From Burkholderiales bacterium (lineage in GTDB: Bacteria > Pseudomonadota > Gammaproteobacteria > Burkholderiales > Burkholderiaceae_C): a stretch of DNA of 38,441 nucleotides. The stretch covers positions 35,763-74,203 of the forward strand of contig JAIXKN010000027.1 of the NCBI GenBank assembly GCA_026932425.1, given 5' to 3'. Positions 7,103 to 16,289 of this stretch are shown here, piece after piece (positions within the stretch are counted from its first letter, which is position 1; each line of letters opens with the position of its first letter). The notes beneath the pieces are model-generated. The model was not told the origin of the DNA. It ran no database searches and saw nothing but the letters and a program-made list of their open reading frames with translations. Both the position numbers and the translations under genes were made by a program.

Positions 7103-8812
7103 CTAGCCGCCGCGCGACGAGCTCTCGTCAACGAACTCGTGCACGCCCTGGCGCCCTTCGGCGCGCGCCTGGGCTTCCTGCTGGCGCAGCTCGACGCGGC
7201 GGATCTTGCCGGAGATGGTCTTGGGCAGTTCGGCGAATTCCAGCCGGCGCACGCGCTGGTAGGGCGCAAGCCGGCCGCGCAGGAAGGTGAAGATGCTCTG
7301 CGCGGTGGCCTCGCTGGGTTCGTGGCCGGCGCGCAGCGTGACGAAGGCCTTGGGCACGGCCAGGCGCACCGGGTCGGGGCTGGGGACGATCGCCGCCTCC
7401 GCCACCGCCGGGTGCTCGATCAGCACGCTCTCGAGCTCGAAGGGGCTGATGCGGTAGTCGCTGGCCTTGAAGACGTCGTCGGCGCGGCCGACGTAGGTGA
7501 TGTAGCCGTCCTTGTCGCGCATCGCGACGTCGCCGGTGCGGTACCAGCCCTGGCGCATCACGTCGGCGGTCTTCTCGGCGTCGCCCCAGTAGCCGGGCAT
7601 GAGCCCCGTGGGCCGCGGGTCCAGCGCGATCGCGATCTCGCCTTCGTCGACCTCGCGGCCTTCGTCGTCCAGCAGCGCGATGCGAAAGCCCGGCAACGGC
7701 CTGCCCATCGAGCCGGGGACGACCGGCTGCCCCGGCGCGTTGCCGATCTGTGCCGTCGTCTCGGTCTGGCCGTAGCCGTCGCGGATGGTCAGGCCCCAGG
7801 CGCGGCGCACCTGCTCGATGACCTCGGGGTTCAGCGGCTCGCCGGCACCGATCAGCTCGCGCAGCTTCAGTTGCCCGCGCACCGCGGCGAGATCCTGCTG
7901 GATCAGCATGCGCCAGACGGTGGGCGGCGCGCACAGCGAGCTCACCGGGTGCGTGGCCAGCACCTGCAGCAGCGCCGCGGCGTCGAAGCGCGCCTGGTTG
8001 ACGATGAAGACGCAAGCCTGCGCATTCCACGGCGCGAAGAAGCAGCTCCAGGCGTGCTTGGCCCAGCCGGGCGACGAGATGTTGAGGTGCACGTCGCCGG
8101 GCTTGAGGCCGATCCAGTACATCGTCGACAGGTGCCCGACCGGGTAGCTCTCGTGCGTGTGCATCACGAGCTTGGGCCGCGCCGTGGTGCCCGAGGTGAA
8201 GTAGAGCAGCAGCGGGTCGCTGGCCTGCGTCGTCCCGTCGGGCGTGAAATCGTCGGATGCGGCCAGCGCCGCGTCGAAGGCCTGCCAGCCGGCCGGTGCC
8301 TTGCTCTGCGCGACGCCGGTGGCGATGCGCGTGTAGTCGCCGGGCAGCTCGGCGAAACGCTCGGAGAGGCTCGCGTCGACGACGACGTGGCGTACGCCGC
8401 CGCGCTCGAAGCGGTCCTGCAGGTCGATCCTGGAGAGCAGCGTGGTTGCCGGCACGACGACGGCGCCGAGCTTCATGCAGGCCAGGAGCGTGAGCCACAG
8501 CGCCGGCTCGTTGCCCATCATCAGCAGCACCGCATCGCCGCGCCTGACCCCGAGCGAGCGGAAGTGGTTGGCCACCGCGTTGGACTGGCGGCGCAGCTGG
8601 TCGAAGCTGTAGCGCCGCTCGCTGCCGTCCTCGTCGACGATCCACAGGCCCGGCGCGTCGTTGCCGCGCGCCATCGCGTCGAAGTGATCCAGCGCCCAGT
8701 TGAACGCGCCAAGCTGCGGCCAGCGGAAACCCGCCGACGCCGCGGGCTGATCCTCGCGCTGCTGGATCAGGAAGTCACGGGCGGCGAGGAAGGCGGTGGC
8801 GGATGCGTTCAT
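7103..8812 (-). CDS. AMP-forming acyl-CoA synthetase
   Basis: A 569-residue ANL-superfamily enzyme that activates a carboxylic acid to acyl-AMP and then acyl-CoA. Motifs: phosphate loop TSGTTARPK (206-214; the usual KG is replaced by PK-L), GYGQTET (346-352), YRTGD (424-428) and the catalytic lysine Lys536 in KTISGKIRR. The layout, with SPGWAKHAWS and a WRMLIQQDL segment, resembles medium-chain acyl-CoA synthetases and benzoate-CoA ligases rather than long-chain FadD, so the substrate may be a medium-chain or aromatic acid. The gene follows the aldehyde dehydrogenase by 27 bp on the same strand, fitting an aldehyde-to-acid-to-acyl-CoA sequence. No membrane segment or signal is seen. Confidence 0.87.
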   Translation of the reverse strand: MNASATAFLAARDFLIQQREDQPAASAGFRWPQLGAFNWALDHFDAMARGNDAPGLWIVDEDGSERRYSFDQLRRQSNAVANHFRSLGVRRGDAVLLMMGNEPALWLTLLACMKLGAVVVPATTLLSRIDLQDRFERGGVRHVVVDASLSERFAELPGDYTRIATGVAQSKAPAGWQAFDAALAASDDFTPDGTTQASDPLLLYFTSGTTARPKLVMHTHESYPVGHLSTMYWIGLKPGDVHLNISSPGWAKHAWSCFFAPWNAQACVFIVNQARFDAAALLQVLATHPVSSLCAPPTVWRMLIQQDLAAVRGQLKLRELIGAGEPLNPEVIEQVRRAWGLTIRDGYGQTETTAQIGNAPGQPVVPGSMGRPLPGFRIALLDDEGREVDEGEIAIALDPRPTGLMPGYWGDAEKTADVMRQGWYRTGDVAMRDKDGYITYVGRADDVFKASDYRISPFELESVLIEHPAVAEAAIVPSPDPVRLAVPKAFVTLRAGHEPSEATAQSIFTFLRGRLAPYQRVRRLEFAELPKTISGKIRRVELRQQEAQARAEGRQGVHEFVDESSSRGG

Positions 8813-8839
8813 GGGGACCTCGTGACTTCGCTTCGGGTT

Positions 8840-10273
8840 TCAGGCTTGTCGTGGCGCCCAGCCGAGCACGGCACGCACTTCGAGGAACTCGCCGAAGGCG
8901 AGCTCGCCCCACTCGCGGCCGTTGCCGCTCTGCTTGAAGCCGCCAAACGGCGCCATCAGGTCCGGCGGCGCGCCGTTGAGCGTGACCTGCCCGGCGCGAA
9001 GCTGCGAGGCCACGCGCCGCACTTCGTCCATGTCGCTGCCCGAGACGTAGGCCGAGAGGCCGTAGGGCGTGTCGTTGGCGATCGCGATCGCCTCGTCCAC
9101 CGTGTCGTAGCCGAGGATGACCAGAACCGGGCCGAAGATCTCCTCGCGCGCGATCGTCATGTCGTTCTTCACGCCGCCAAAGATCGTCGGCTTGACGTAC
9201 CAGCCCTTCTCCAGGCCCTCGGGTCGCCCCGGGCCTCCGGCCACGAGCTTCGCGCCCTCGGCGATGCCGCGGTTGATCAGCGTCTGGATCTTGTCCCACT
9301 GCGCGGCCGAGACCACCGGGCCGATCACCGCGCCGCTGTCGGGCGCGCCGACCGTCGTCGCCTCGGCGGCGGCCTTGGCGATCGCCAGCGCCTCGTCCAT
9401 GCGCGCGTTGGGAACGAGCATGCGCGTCGGGGCGTTGCAGCTCTGGCCGCTGTTGGTCATCACCGCGCGCACGCCGCCGGTGACGGCGCGCTGGAAGTCG
9501 GCGTCGGGCAGGATGATGTTCGGGCTCTTGCCGCCGAGCTCCTGGTGCACGCGCTTGACCGTCGGGGCCGCGGCGCGCGCGACCTCGATGCCGGCGCGCG
9601 TGCTGCCGGTGAAGGACACCATGTCGACCTCGGGGTGCGCGGAGATCGCGGCACCGACGCTCGGGCCGTCGCCGTTGACGAGGTTGAAGACCCCCGCCGG
9701 CACGCCCGCGGCGTGCAGGATCTCGGCGAAGATGATCGCCGAGAAGGGGGCGATTTCGCTGGGCTTCAAGATCATCGTGCAGCCGGTGGCCAGCGCCGGC
9801 GCGACCTTGCACGCGATCTGGTTCATCGGCCAGTTCCAGGGCGTGATCAGGCCGCAGACGCCGATCGGCGCCTTCTGCAGCATCGTCGTGCCGCGCAGCT
9901 CCTCGAAGGCGTAGCTGCGCAGCACCGTCAGCGCGCTCTGCAGGTGGCCGATGCCGATCGGCGCCTGCGCCTTCTGCGAGAGCAGGGCCGGCGCGCCCAT
10001 CTCCTCGCTGATCGCGGCGGCGAGATCCGCGTGGCGGCGCTTGTACTCGGCGATGATCGCCTCCAGCAGCGCGATGCGCTCGGGCACCGTCGTCTGCGAA
10101 TACGATTGGAAGGCCCGGCGGGCGGCCGCGGCGGCGCGGTCGACGTCGGCCGAGCTTCCCATCGAGATGCGGCCGGCGACGGCCTCGGTGGCGGGGTTGA
10201 GCACGTCGAGCGTGCGCGCAGCCGTCGGCGGCACCCACTGGCCGTCGATGTAGAAATTGAGGTGTTCGCGCAT
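8840..10273 (-). CDS. NAD(P)-dependent aldehyde dehydrogenase
   Basis: A 477-residue aldehyde dehydrogenase oxidising an aldehyde to the acid. Seen: TPWNWP with the oxyanion Asn148, FTGSTRAG (221-228) in the Rossmann region, the general base Glu245 in QELGGKSP, and the nucleophile Cys279 in NSGQSCNAPTR. These are all in normal positions for the family. The start is set at the ATG at 10271-10273 (MREHLNFYIDGQWV); the frame runs 11 codons further but without homology. It is the first gene of a two-gene unit with the acyl-CoA synthetase. A TAGAAT-like minus-10 on the minus strand (10302-10314 region) would give a leader of about 25 nt, but a matching minus-35 is weak. Confidence 0.9.
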   Translation of the reverse strand: MREHLNFYIDGQWVPPTAARTLDVLNPATEAVAGRISMGSSADVDRAAAAARRAFQSYSQTTVPERIALLEAIIAEYKRRHADLAAAISEEMGAPALLSQKAQAPIGIGHLQSALTVLRSYAFEELRGTTMLQKAPIGVCGLITPWNWPMNQIACKVAPALATGCTMILKPSEIAPFSAIIFAEILHAAGVPAGVFNLVNGDGPSVGAAISAHPEVDMVSFTGSTRAGIEVARAAAPTVKRVHQELGGKSPNIILPDADFQRAVTGGVRAVMTNSGQSCNAPTRMLVPNARMDEALAIAKAAAEATTVGAPDSGAVIGPVVSAAQWDKIQTLINRGIAEGAKLVAGGPGRPEGLEKGWYVKPTIFGGVKNDMTIAREEIFGPVLVILGYDTVDEAIAIANDTPYGLSAYVSGSDMDEVRRVASQLRAGQVTLNGAPPDLMAPFGGFKQSGNGREWGELAFGEFLEVRAVLGWAPRQA

Positions 10274-10341
10274 GGCAGGGCTCCACGGGTTCTCGAAACC
10301 GCCCATTCTAGGGAGCCGACTCCAGCGCGGGGTTCATCCGA

Positions 10342-10368
10342 TGACATAACCCACCCATTGACGTTACC
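10342..10368. repeat. Imperfect 10-bp direct repeat in the divergent promoter region
   Basis: TGACATAACC (10342-10351) and TGACGTTACC (10359-10368) match at 8 of 10 positions with a period of 17 bp. They lie between the aldehyde dehydrogenase and the long-chain acyl-CoA synthetase, which are transcribed away from each other over 155 bp. This could be a regulator site, but no cognate regulator is nearby. Confidence 0.35.
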
Positions 10369-10428
10369 GTCCCGACCCGCCGCGGTGGCGCGCCGTGGCG
10401 ACCGCAGAGCCCCCTCCAAAGGACCGAC

Positions 10429-12129
10429 ATGAGCGACAAGGCACCGAATACCAAGCTGATCCTGGATCTCGTCTACGAACACGAAACCAAGCGTGCGTCC
10501 CAGATCTACCTGACCCAGCCGATCGGCGGCGGGCAGGTCGCGGACTACACCTGGGCGCAGGTGATGGACCAGGCACGCCGCATGGCGGCGCACCTGCAGG
10601 GCCTGGGCTTCCCGCGCGGCTCGCGCGTCGCGATCCTGTCGAAGAACTGCGCGCACTTCTTCATGACCGACCTGGCCGTCTGGATGGCGGGTTACACCAC
10701 GGTGGCGATCTTTCCGGCCGAGACCGCCGAGACCATCCGCTACGTGCTCGAGCACAGCGAGGCGAGCCTGCTCTTCGTCGGCAAGCTCGACACCTGGGAG
10801 GAGCAGAAGTCCGGCGTGCCGCAGGGCCTGCCCCGCATCGCCTATCCGCTGGCGCCGGAGAGTGCGCTGAAGGAGTACGACACCTGGGACGCGATCGCCG
10901 CGCGCACGCAGCCGCTCTCGGGCAAGCCCGCGCGCAGCGGCGACGAGCTGGCGATGCTGATCTACACCTCGGGCAGCACCGGCACGCCCAAGGGCGTGAT
11001 GCAGAGCTTCAACGCGGTCACCGCCGCGGCCACGGGCTTTGCCGCCTTCACGCGCAAGCAGATCGGCCCCGGCACCGAAGGGCGTGTGCTGTCCTACCTG
11101 CCGCTGGCGCACACCTTCGAGCGCAGCTGCGTCGAGATGTCGTCGATGGTCTCCGGCGACATCCACGTCTTCTTCTCCGAGTCGCTCGAGACCTTCGTGA
11201 AGGACCTGCAGCGTGCGCGGCCCACGCTCTTCATCAGCGTGCCGCGCCTCTACGCCAAGTTCCAGCAGGGGGTGCTGGCCAAGATGCCGGCGAAGAAGCT
11301 CGACCGGCTGCTCTCGCTGCCGATCATCGGCAAGATCGTCGGCAAGAAGGTGCGCAAGGGCCTGGGGCTGGACCACGTGCTCTACGCGGCCAGCGGCTCG
11401 GCGCCGCTCACGCCCGAGATCATCCGCTGGTACCGGCGCATCGGCCTGCGGCTCTACGAGGGCTACGGCATGACCGAGGACAACTCCTACTCGCATGCCT
11501 CCTGGGGCGAGTTCTCGGAGCCCGGCTACGTCGGCCCGCCGATGGAGGGCGTGCAGGTGCGGCTCGCGGAGGACGGCGAGGTGCTGATCAAGTCGCCGGC
11601 CACCTGCAGCGGCTACTTCAAGCAGCCCGAGCTGACCAAGGAGTCGTTCACCGAGGACGGCTTCTTCCGCACCGGCGACCTCGGCGAGCGCAAGCCCAAC
11701 GGCATGCTCAAGATCACCGGCCGCGCCAAGGAGCTCTTCAAGACCGCCAAGGGCAAGTACGTCGCGCCGGCGCCGATCGAGAACCTGCTCAATGCGCACC
11801 CGATGGTCGAGATGTCGATGGTCTCGGGCGTGGGCCAGCCCTCGGCCTTCGCGATGGTCGTGCTCGCCGAGGACCTGCGGCCGCGCCAGGGCGACCCGAC
11901 CGTGCGCAGCCAGGTCGAGACCGAGCTCGGCGCGCTGCTCGAGAGCGTCAACGCCGAAGTCGCCGACTACGAGCAGCTGCGCATGATCGTCGTCGCGGGC
12001 GACGCCTGGTCGATCGAGAACGGCATGCTGACGCCGACGATGAAGATCCGCCGCGCGCGCATCGAGAAGGCCGTCGGCGGCCAGATCGCACGCTGGTACG
12101 CGGCCAAGGGCGCGGTGATCTGGGCGTAA
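10429..12129 (+). CDS. Long-chain fatty acid-CoA ligase (AMP-dependent)
   Basis: A 566-residue ANL enzyme of the long-chain/FadD15-like (FACL) type. Motifs: LIYTSGSTGTPKGV (177-190), GYGMTEDNSYSH, a FFRTGDLGE core and the GRAKELFKTAKGKYVAP segment that distinguishes this class; the region before the phosphate loop and the FISVPRLYAKFQ motif also fit. It should convert long-chain fatty acids to acyl-CoA at the inner face of the membrane. The ATG at 10429 follows a CCAAAGGACCGAC leader, giving a fair RBS. The gene is divergent from the aldehyde dehydrogenase unit and converges on ftsH 19 bp later. It may serve as a second acyl-activating step in the same lipid or aldehyde breakdown locus; this is context only. 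Confidence 0.9.
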   Translation: MSDKAPNTKLILDLVYEHETKRASQIYLTQPIGGGQVADYTWAQVMDQARRMAAHLQGLGFPRGSRVAILSKNCAHFFMTDLAVWMAGYTTVAIFPAETAETIRYVLEHSEASLLFVGKLDTWEEQKSGVPQGLPRIAYPLAPESALKEYDTWDAIAARTQPLSGKPARSGDELAMLIYTSGSTGTPKGVMQSFNAVTAAATGFAAFTRKQIGPGTEGRVLSYLPLAHTFERSCVEMSSMVSGDIHVFFSESLETFVKDLQRARPTLFISVPRLYAKFQQGVLAKMPAKKLDRLLSLPIIGKIVGKKVRKGLGLDHVLYAASGSAPLTPEIIRWYRRIGLRLYEGYGMTEDNSYSHASWGEFSEPGYVGPPMEGVQVRLAEDGEVLIKSPATCSGYFKQPELTKESFTEDGFFRTGDLGERKPNGMLKITGRAKELFKTAKGKYVAPAPIENLLNAHPMVEMSMVSGVGQPSAFAMVVLAEDLRPRQGDPTVRSQVETELGALLESVNAEVADYEQLRMIVVAGDAWSIENGMLTPTMKIRRARIEKAVGGQIARWYAAKGAVIWA

Positions 12130-12154
12130 GCGTGGGGCGCTTCGCTCCTCACGC
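12130..12154. terminator. Candidate bidirectional stem-loop between convergent genes
   Basis: GCGTGGGGCG and CTCCTCACGC form a stem closed by a short TTC loop, with one wobble pair and one mismatch. It sits directly after the acyl-CoA synthetase stop and covers the ftsH stop. There is no clear T-run, so intrinsic termination is only possible, not shown. Confidence 0.35.
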
Positions 12155-14017
12155 CGGGGCGGTCGTCGCCCCTTGCGCCGGGTCCCTTTCCTTCCGCAGG
12201 CCCGCCGTCAGTGTGCGCAGCGCGGTCTCGTCCAGCGTCTCGCGCGCGAGCAGCTCGCGGGCCGTGCGATCGAGCACCGCGCGGTTGCGGGCGAGCAGCG
12301 CGGTCGTGCGCTCGAAGCAGTCCATCACGATGCCGCGCACGGTGTTGTCGATGTGCTGCTGCGTCTGCGGGCTGCGCGGGCAGCCGCCGCTCTCGAATCC
12401 GGGCAGGTCCATCACCGTCTGGCGCTGCGGCTCCCAGGAGACGTAGCCGATGGCCTCGTCCATGCCGTAGCGCGTGACCATGTCGCGTGCGATGTCGGTG
12501 ACCTTCGCGAGGTCGTCGGCCGCACCGGTCGAGAGATGGCCGAAGACGAGCTTCTCCGCCGCGCGGCCGCCCAGCAGCACCATGATCTTGTGCTCGAGCT
12601 CCTCGCGCGTCATCAGGAAGCGGTCCTCGGTCGGGCGCTGGATCGTGTAGCCGAGCGCGCCGATGCCGCGCGGGATGATCGAGACCTTGTGCACCGCGTC
12701 GCTGCCCGGCAGGGCGAGGCCGACGAGCGCGTGCCCCATCTCGTGGAAGGCGACGACCTCGCGCTCGCGCGGGTTGAGCACGCGGTTCTTGCGCTCGAGC
12801 CCGGCGACGATGCGCTCGACCGCGACGGTGAAGTCGGAAAGCGTCACTTCCTGCGCGCCGCGGCGCGTGGCGGCCAGTGCCGCCTCGTTGCACAGGTTGG
12901 CGAGATCCGCGCCGGAAAAGCCGGTGGTGAGCTGCGCCACCTGCTCGAGGTCCGTGCCCGCCGCGAGGCGGATCTTCTTCACGTGCACCTGCAGGATCTG
13001 CACGCGTCCGGCGCGGTCGGGGCGATCGACCAGCACCTGACGGTCGAAGCGGCCGGCGCGCAGCAGCGCCGGGTCGAGGATCTCGGGGCGGTTGGTCGCG
13101 GCCAGCAGCACGAGGCCCGTCGAGCTGTCGAAGCCGTCGAGCTCGACCAGCAGCTGCTGCAGCGTCTGCTCGCGTTCGTCGTGCCCGGCCACCGGCCCCA
13201 TCGCGCCGCGGGCGCGCCCGAGCGCATCGATCTCGTCGATGAAGATGATCGCCGGCGCCTTGGCGCGCGCCTGCTCGAAGAGGTCGCGCACGCGCGCGGC
13301 GCCGACGCCGACGAACATCTCGACGAACTCGCTGCCGCTGATGCTGAAGAAGGGCACGCCGGCCTCTCCGGCGACCGCCTTGGCCAGCAGCGTCTTGCCG
13401 GTGCCCGGCGGGCCGATCAGCAGCACGCCGCGCGGCATGCGTGCGCCCAGGCGCCCGTAGGCCTGCGGATCCTTGAGGAAGGAGACCATTTCCTGAAGCT
13501 CGGCCTTGGCCTCGTCGACGCCGGCGACGTCGGCAAAGGTCACGCCGGTGTTCTTCTCGACGTAGACCTTGGCGCGGCTCTTGCCGATGCTCATGAAGCC
13601 GCCGATGCCACCGCCCTGCTTCTCGAGCACGCGGCGGATCAGGAAGAACCACAGCGCGAAGAAGATCGCCGCCGGCGCGATCCAGGACAGCAGGTCGCGC
13701 AGGAAGGTGCTCTCGACGACGCGCGTGTAGGGCACGTCGTACTTCGAGAGCCGCTCGGCCAGCTCGGGGTCGACGCGGTTGGCGACGATCACCGTCTTGC
13801 CGCCGGGGTCCGGGCTCTTGAGCTTGCCGGTGATCGTCGTGTCACCGACGATGATCTCCGAGACGTGGCCTTCCGCCAGCTCCTTCTCGAACTGGCTGTA
13901 GGGCACGGGCTCGATCGTGCGGGCGGCCTGCCAGGCCGACTGGATCCAGACCAGCGCCAGGGCCGCGAGCAGCCAGTAGCCGACGTTCCAGGTGGTGGTG
14001 CGGGGGTTGTTGTTCAT
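12149..14017 (-). CDS. ftsH: ATP-dependent zinc metalloprotease FtsH
   Basis: A 622-residue membrane-anchored AAA+ protease that extracts and degrades membrane and regulatory proteins. Order seen: TM1 (about 12-30), a short periplasmic domain, TM2 (about 113-128), Walker A GPPGTGKT (202-209), Walker B IIFIDEID (257-264), a [10 protein letters not shown] pore loop, the SRH region [20 protein letters not shown], and the zinc site HEMGH (425-429; most FtsH have HEAGH). The start is the ATG at 14015-14017 (MNNNPRTT), 10 bp after cbpM; an in-frame start nine codons upstream would run into cbpM. The link to cbpA and cbpM points to an accessory, stress-related FtsH rather than the housekeeping copy, which usually sits next to rlmE (ftsJ) and folP; this is inference. 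Confidence 0.93.
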   Translation of the reverse strand: MNNNPRTTTWNVGYWLLAALALVWIQSAWQAARTIEPVPYSQFEKELAEGHVSEIIVGDTTITGKLKSPDPGGKTVIVANRVDPELAERLSKYDVPYTRVVESTFLRDLLSWIAPAAIFFALWFFLIRRVLEKQGGGIGGFMSIGKSRAKVYVEKNTGVTFADVAGVDEAKAELQEMVSFLKDPQAYGRLGARMPRGVLLIGPPGTGKTLLAKAVAGEAGVPFFSISGSEFVEMFVGVGAARVRDLFEQARAKAPAIIFIDEIDALGRARGAMGPVAGHDEREQTLQQLLVELDGFDSSTGLVLLAATNRPEILDPALLRAGRFDRQVLVDRPDRAGRVQILQVHVKKIRLAAGTDLEQVAQLTTGFSGADLANLCNEAALAATRRGAQEVTLSDFTVAVERIVAGLERKNRVLNPREREVVAFHEMGHALVGLALPGSDAVHKVSIIPRGIGALGYTIQRPTEDRFLMTREELEHKIMVLLGGRAAEKLVFGHLSTGAADDLAKVTDIARDMVTRYGMDEAIGYVSWEPQRQTVMDLPGFESGGCPRSPQTQQHIDNTVRGIVMDCFERTTALLARNRAVLDRTARELLARETLDETALRTLTAGLRKERDPAQGATTAPA

Positions 14018-14027
14018 GCTGTGCCCA

Positions 14028-14366
14028 TCATCGACCGAAATCGGCATCGAGGCCGCCGAGCGCCTGCAGTCGCCGACGCAGGCGCTCGATCTCGGCTTCC
14101 ATGTCGGCGACCAGCGCGGCCAGCTCGGGCACCGCGTCGAAGTCGCGCTCGAAATGCACCATCGTGCGCACCCGGCGCAGCATCGCGGCGTCGAAGCGGA
14201 GCTCGTCGTGCGCGCCCAGCGGTGGCGCGGGCAGCAGGCCGGCGGTGGTGCGTTCGCGGACCCAGCCGGCATCGACGCCGGCGGCGCGGCAGAGGGCATC
14301 CATGTCGAGCCAGAGCTCCTCGAGCAGGGCCTCGACGGGCAGCGGGCGGGACGGGCGGCGGGTCAT
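14028..14366 (-). CDS. cbpM: Chaperone modulator CbpM
   Basis: A 112-residue MerR-like helical protein of the CbpM family. In Escherichia coli CbpM binds the J-domain of CbpA and blocks its DnaK co-chaperone and DNA-binding activities. Seen: an N-terminal winged-helix-like part (LWLDMDALCRAAGVDAGWVRE), an acidic middle ending in ELRFDAAMLRRVRTMVHFERDFD, and a C-terminal coiled coil LVADMEAEIERLRRRLQAL. The length is normal. It starts inside the end of cbpA (ATGA-type 4-bp overlap at 14363-14366), so synthesis of the two is coupled as in the known cbpAM operon. ftsH follows after 10 bp. Confidence 0.88.
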   Translation of the reverse strand: MTRRPSRPLPVEALLEELWLDMDALCRAAGVDAGWVRERTTAGLLPAPPLGAHDELRFDAAMLRRVRTMVHFERDFDAVPELAALVADMEAEIERLRRRLQALGGLDADFGR

Positions 14367-15379
14367 CGGGCCTCCTCCGTGCTGGCGCGCTCGGCCTCGG
14401 CGGCAGCCACCCGGCGCGCGTCGAAATCGGTCAGCTCCGCGGCCATGCGCTCGTAGAGCGCGCGGGCGCGCGGATCCCAGGCGCTGGGCAGCACGACGCG
14501 CACGACCAGCTCCAGGTCGCCGCGCTTGCTGCCGGGCCAGCCCTTGCCGGGCACGCGCAGGATGCGCCCGCCCTGCGCGTCGGCCGGCACGCGCACCTTG
14601 AGCGTGCTGCCGTCGGGCAGCTGCACCGGCAGCACCGCGCCGAGCGCGGCCTCCCAGGGCGCCACCGGCAGCTCGGCCACCAGCGTGTCGCCATCGACGC
14701 GCCAGCGCGGGTGCGGGCGCAGCAGCACTTCGAGGAAGAGGTCACCCGCGGCGCCACCCCCCAGGCCCGGGCCGCCCTGGCCGGCCAGGCGGATCATCTG
14801 CCCGGGCTTGACGCCGGCGGGGATGCGCACTTCGAGCGTGCGCTCGGTCAGGCGCACGTGCCCGTCGGGCTGCAGCTGCGGCATGCGCAGCTCGATCTGG
14901 CGCGTGGCACCGCGCCAGGCGTCCTCGAGGTCGAGCAGCACGCGCGCGTGGTGGTCCTCGCCGCGCATCGAGCCGCTTGTGCCGCGGCCGCCGCTGGCGC
15001 CGCGTGCACGCGAGCGCGCACTGCGCGCGGCATGACCGAAGAGCTCGGAGAAGAAGTCGCTGAAGTCGTGGCCGCCGGGGCCGAAGTCGCCATCGAAGCC
15101 GCGGCCGCTGAACTCGAAGCCGGCGTCCCAGCCCGGCGGCGGCGTGAAGGATTCGCCGGCGCGATGGCCGCGGCCGAGCGCGTCGTAGGCGGCGCGCTTC
15201 TCGGGGTCGGAGAGCACGGTGTGCGCCTCGTTGACCTCGCTCATGCGCGCCGCGGCGTCGGGCTCCTTGCTGACGTCCGGGTGGTACTTGCGCGCCAGGC
15301 TGCGGTAGGCCTTCTTGATCTGCTCGGCCGTCGCGTCGCGCGGCACGCCCAGCACCTGGTAATAGTCCTTGTACTCCAC
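14363..15379 (-). CDS. cbpA: DnaJ-like co-chaperone CbpA
   Basis: A 338-residue class-II J-protein (curved DNA-binding protein type) that stimulates DnaK ATPase. The J-domain occupies residues 1-70 with the HPD motif at 33-35 (KYHPDVSKEP); a Gly/Phe-rich segment follows (about 75-120, e.g. GFEFSGRGFDGDFGPGGHDF), then two beta-sandwich substrate-binding domains and no zinc-finger, which separates it from DnaJ. A low-complexity Ser/Arg/Gly insert (about 118-140) is longer than usual. The ATG at 15377-15379 is the family start. It is the first gene of cbpA-cbpM-ftsH, with 48 bp to the end of the IclR gene upstream on the same strand; no heat-shock promoter was identified. Confidence 0.92.
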   Translation of the reverse strand: MEYKDYYQVLGVPRDATAEQIKKAYRSLARKYHPDVSKEPDAAARMSEVNEAHTVLSDPEKRAAYDALGRGHRAGESFTPPPGWDAGFEFSGRGFDGDFGPGGHDFSDFFSELFGHAARSARSRARGASGGRGTSGSMRGEDHHARVLLDLEDAWRGATRQIELRMPQLQPDGHVRLTERTLEVRIPAGVKPGQMIRLAGQGGPGLGGGAAGDLFLEVLLRPHPRWRVDGDTLVAELPVAPWEAALGAVLPVQLPDGSTLKVRVPADAQGGRILRVPGKGWPGSKRGDLELVVRVVLPSAWDPRARALYERMAAELTDFDARRVAAAEAERASTEEAR

Positions 15380-15427
15380 GTCGTGCGGTCCCCCAGCGGG
15401 CTCAGTTGGCGATGCTACCCAGCGCTT

Positions 15428-16234
15428 TCAAGCCCGGGCAAGCGGGGTCGGCCAGCGTCCGCCGAGCTGTGCGGTCAGGTCGGCGGCGACCTGCTGCATC
15501 AGCTGCGCCGGCGTGCCGGACGGCCGCGTATCCAGCGTCGCGCCGGGCCCGATGACCGTCAGGCCCAGCACCATCGACCCGTTGGCGTCGAAGACCGGGG
15601 CGGCCAGCGCGCTGACGCCGGCCAGCGCCGAATCGCTCGCCTGCGCGATGCCGCAGGTGCGCGCCTGCTCGACCTCGCGCTGGAAGACGGCCTCGGTCTG
15701 CGCGTCCGCCGGATCCGCGGCCAGCACCGGCTGCACCCGCCCGGGCGGCAGGAAGGCCGCGAACAGGCGGCCGGTCGCGGTGCCGCGCACGCTCATCACG
15801 GTGCCGTGCCGCATGTCGACGTAGACGGCAGTGGGTGGCGCCTCGGTGCGCACGATCGTCGGTCCCTGGTTGCCCCAGACCGCGATCGCCACCAGGTGCC
15901 CGAGCTGCCGCGCCAGCTCGGGCAGGCGGGCGCTGGCCAGGCGCAGCGGGTCGTACTGCTGCAGGCTGATCAGGCCGAGCTGCATCGCCTGCGGCCCGAG
16001 GCTGTAGCGGCCGCTGCCCGCCTCCTGCGCGATCAGGCCCAGCTTGCCAAAGCTCACGAGGTAGGGATGCGCCTTGGGCGGCGTCATGTCCGCGGCCAGC
16101 GCCAGTTCCTTGAGCGCCATCGGCCGCCCGGCGGCCGCCAGCGCCAGCAGCAGCCGGCCGCCGACCTCGATGCTCTGGATGCCGCGCTGGACGCGGGCGT
16201 CCTCGATGGCGTCGGGGCTCGAGAAGCTGAGCAT
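15428..16234 (-). CDS. IclR family transcriptional regulator
   Basis: A 268-residue IclR-type regulator: N-terminal winged helix (about 20-85, GRLLLALAAAGRPMALKELALAADMTPPKAHPYLVSFG in outline) and a C-terminal effector domain including the RTCGIAQASDSALAGVSALAAPVFD strand-loop. It is divergent from the homogentisate operon over 238 bp, and IclR proteins (HmgR in Pseudomonas) control homogentisate genes in other bacteria, commonly as repressors released by homogentisate. It is therefore the likely local regulator, though the sequence alone does not show the ligand. A minus-strand GATAAT (16266-16271) with TTGATT 15 bp before it could be its promoter, overlapping the operon promoter. The start is the ATG at 16232-16234. 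Confidence 0.88.
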   Translation of the reverse strand: MLSFSSPDAIEDARVQRGIQSIEVGGRLLLALAAAGRPMALKELALAADMTPPKAHPYLVSFGKLGLIAQEAGSGRYSLGPQAMQLGLISLQQYDPLRLASARLPELARQLGHLVAIAVWGNQGPTIVRTEAPPTAVYVDMRHGTVMSVRGTATGRLFAAFLPPGRVQPVLAADPADAQTEAVFQREVEQARTCGIAQASDSALAGVSALAAPVFDANGSMVLGLTVIGPGATLDTRPSGTPAQLMQQVAADLTAQLGGRWPTPLARA

Positions 16235-16260
16235 ACGTAGTTCTACTTAGATGAATCCGT

Positions 16261-16289
16261 TAGACATTATCAAACGTTCTGATTAAAAT
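16261..16289 (+). promoter_or_regulatory. Sigma-70 promoter of the homogentisate operon
   Basis: TAGACA (16261-16266) and TAAAAT (16284-16289) each match 5 of 6 consensus bases and are separated by exactly 17 bp, in an AT-rich island within very GC-rich DNA. The expected transcription start is near 16296. The promoter overlaps a possible reverse-strand promoter of the IclR gene, allowing joint control. Confidence 0.65.

Noticed and set aside
7139-10432. A 1097-codon plus-strand frame opposite the acyl-CoA synthetase and aldehyde dehydrogenase
   Set aside because: It is entirely antisense to two genes with intact catalytic motifs; its translation is Arg/Ala/Asp/His-rich without domains, the usual result of GC-biased third positions.
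12173-16240. A 1355-codon plus-strand frame opposite ftsH, cbpM, cbpA and the IclR gene
   Set aside because: It spans four recognisable minus-strand genes and shows no domain; antisense shadow.
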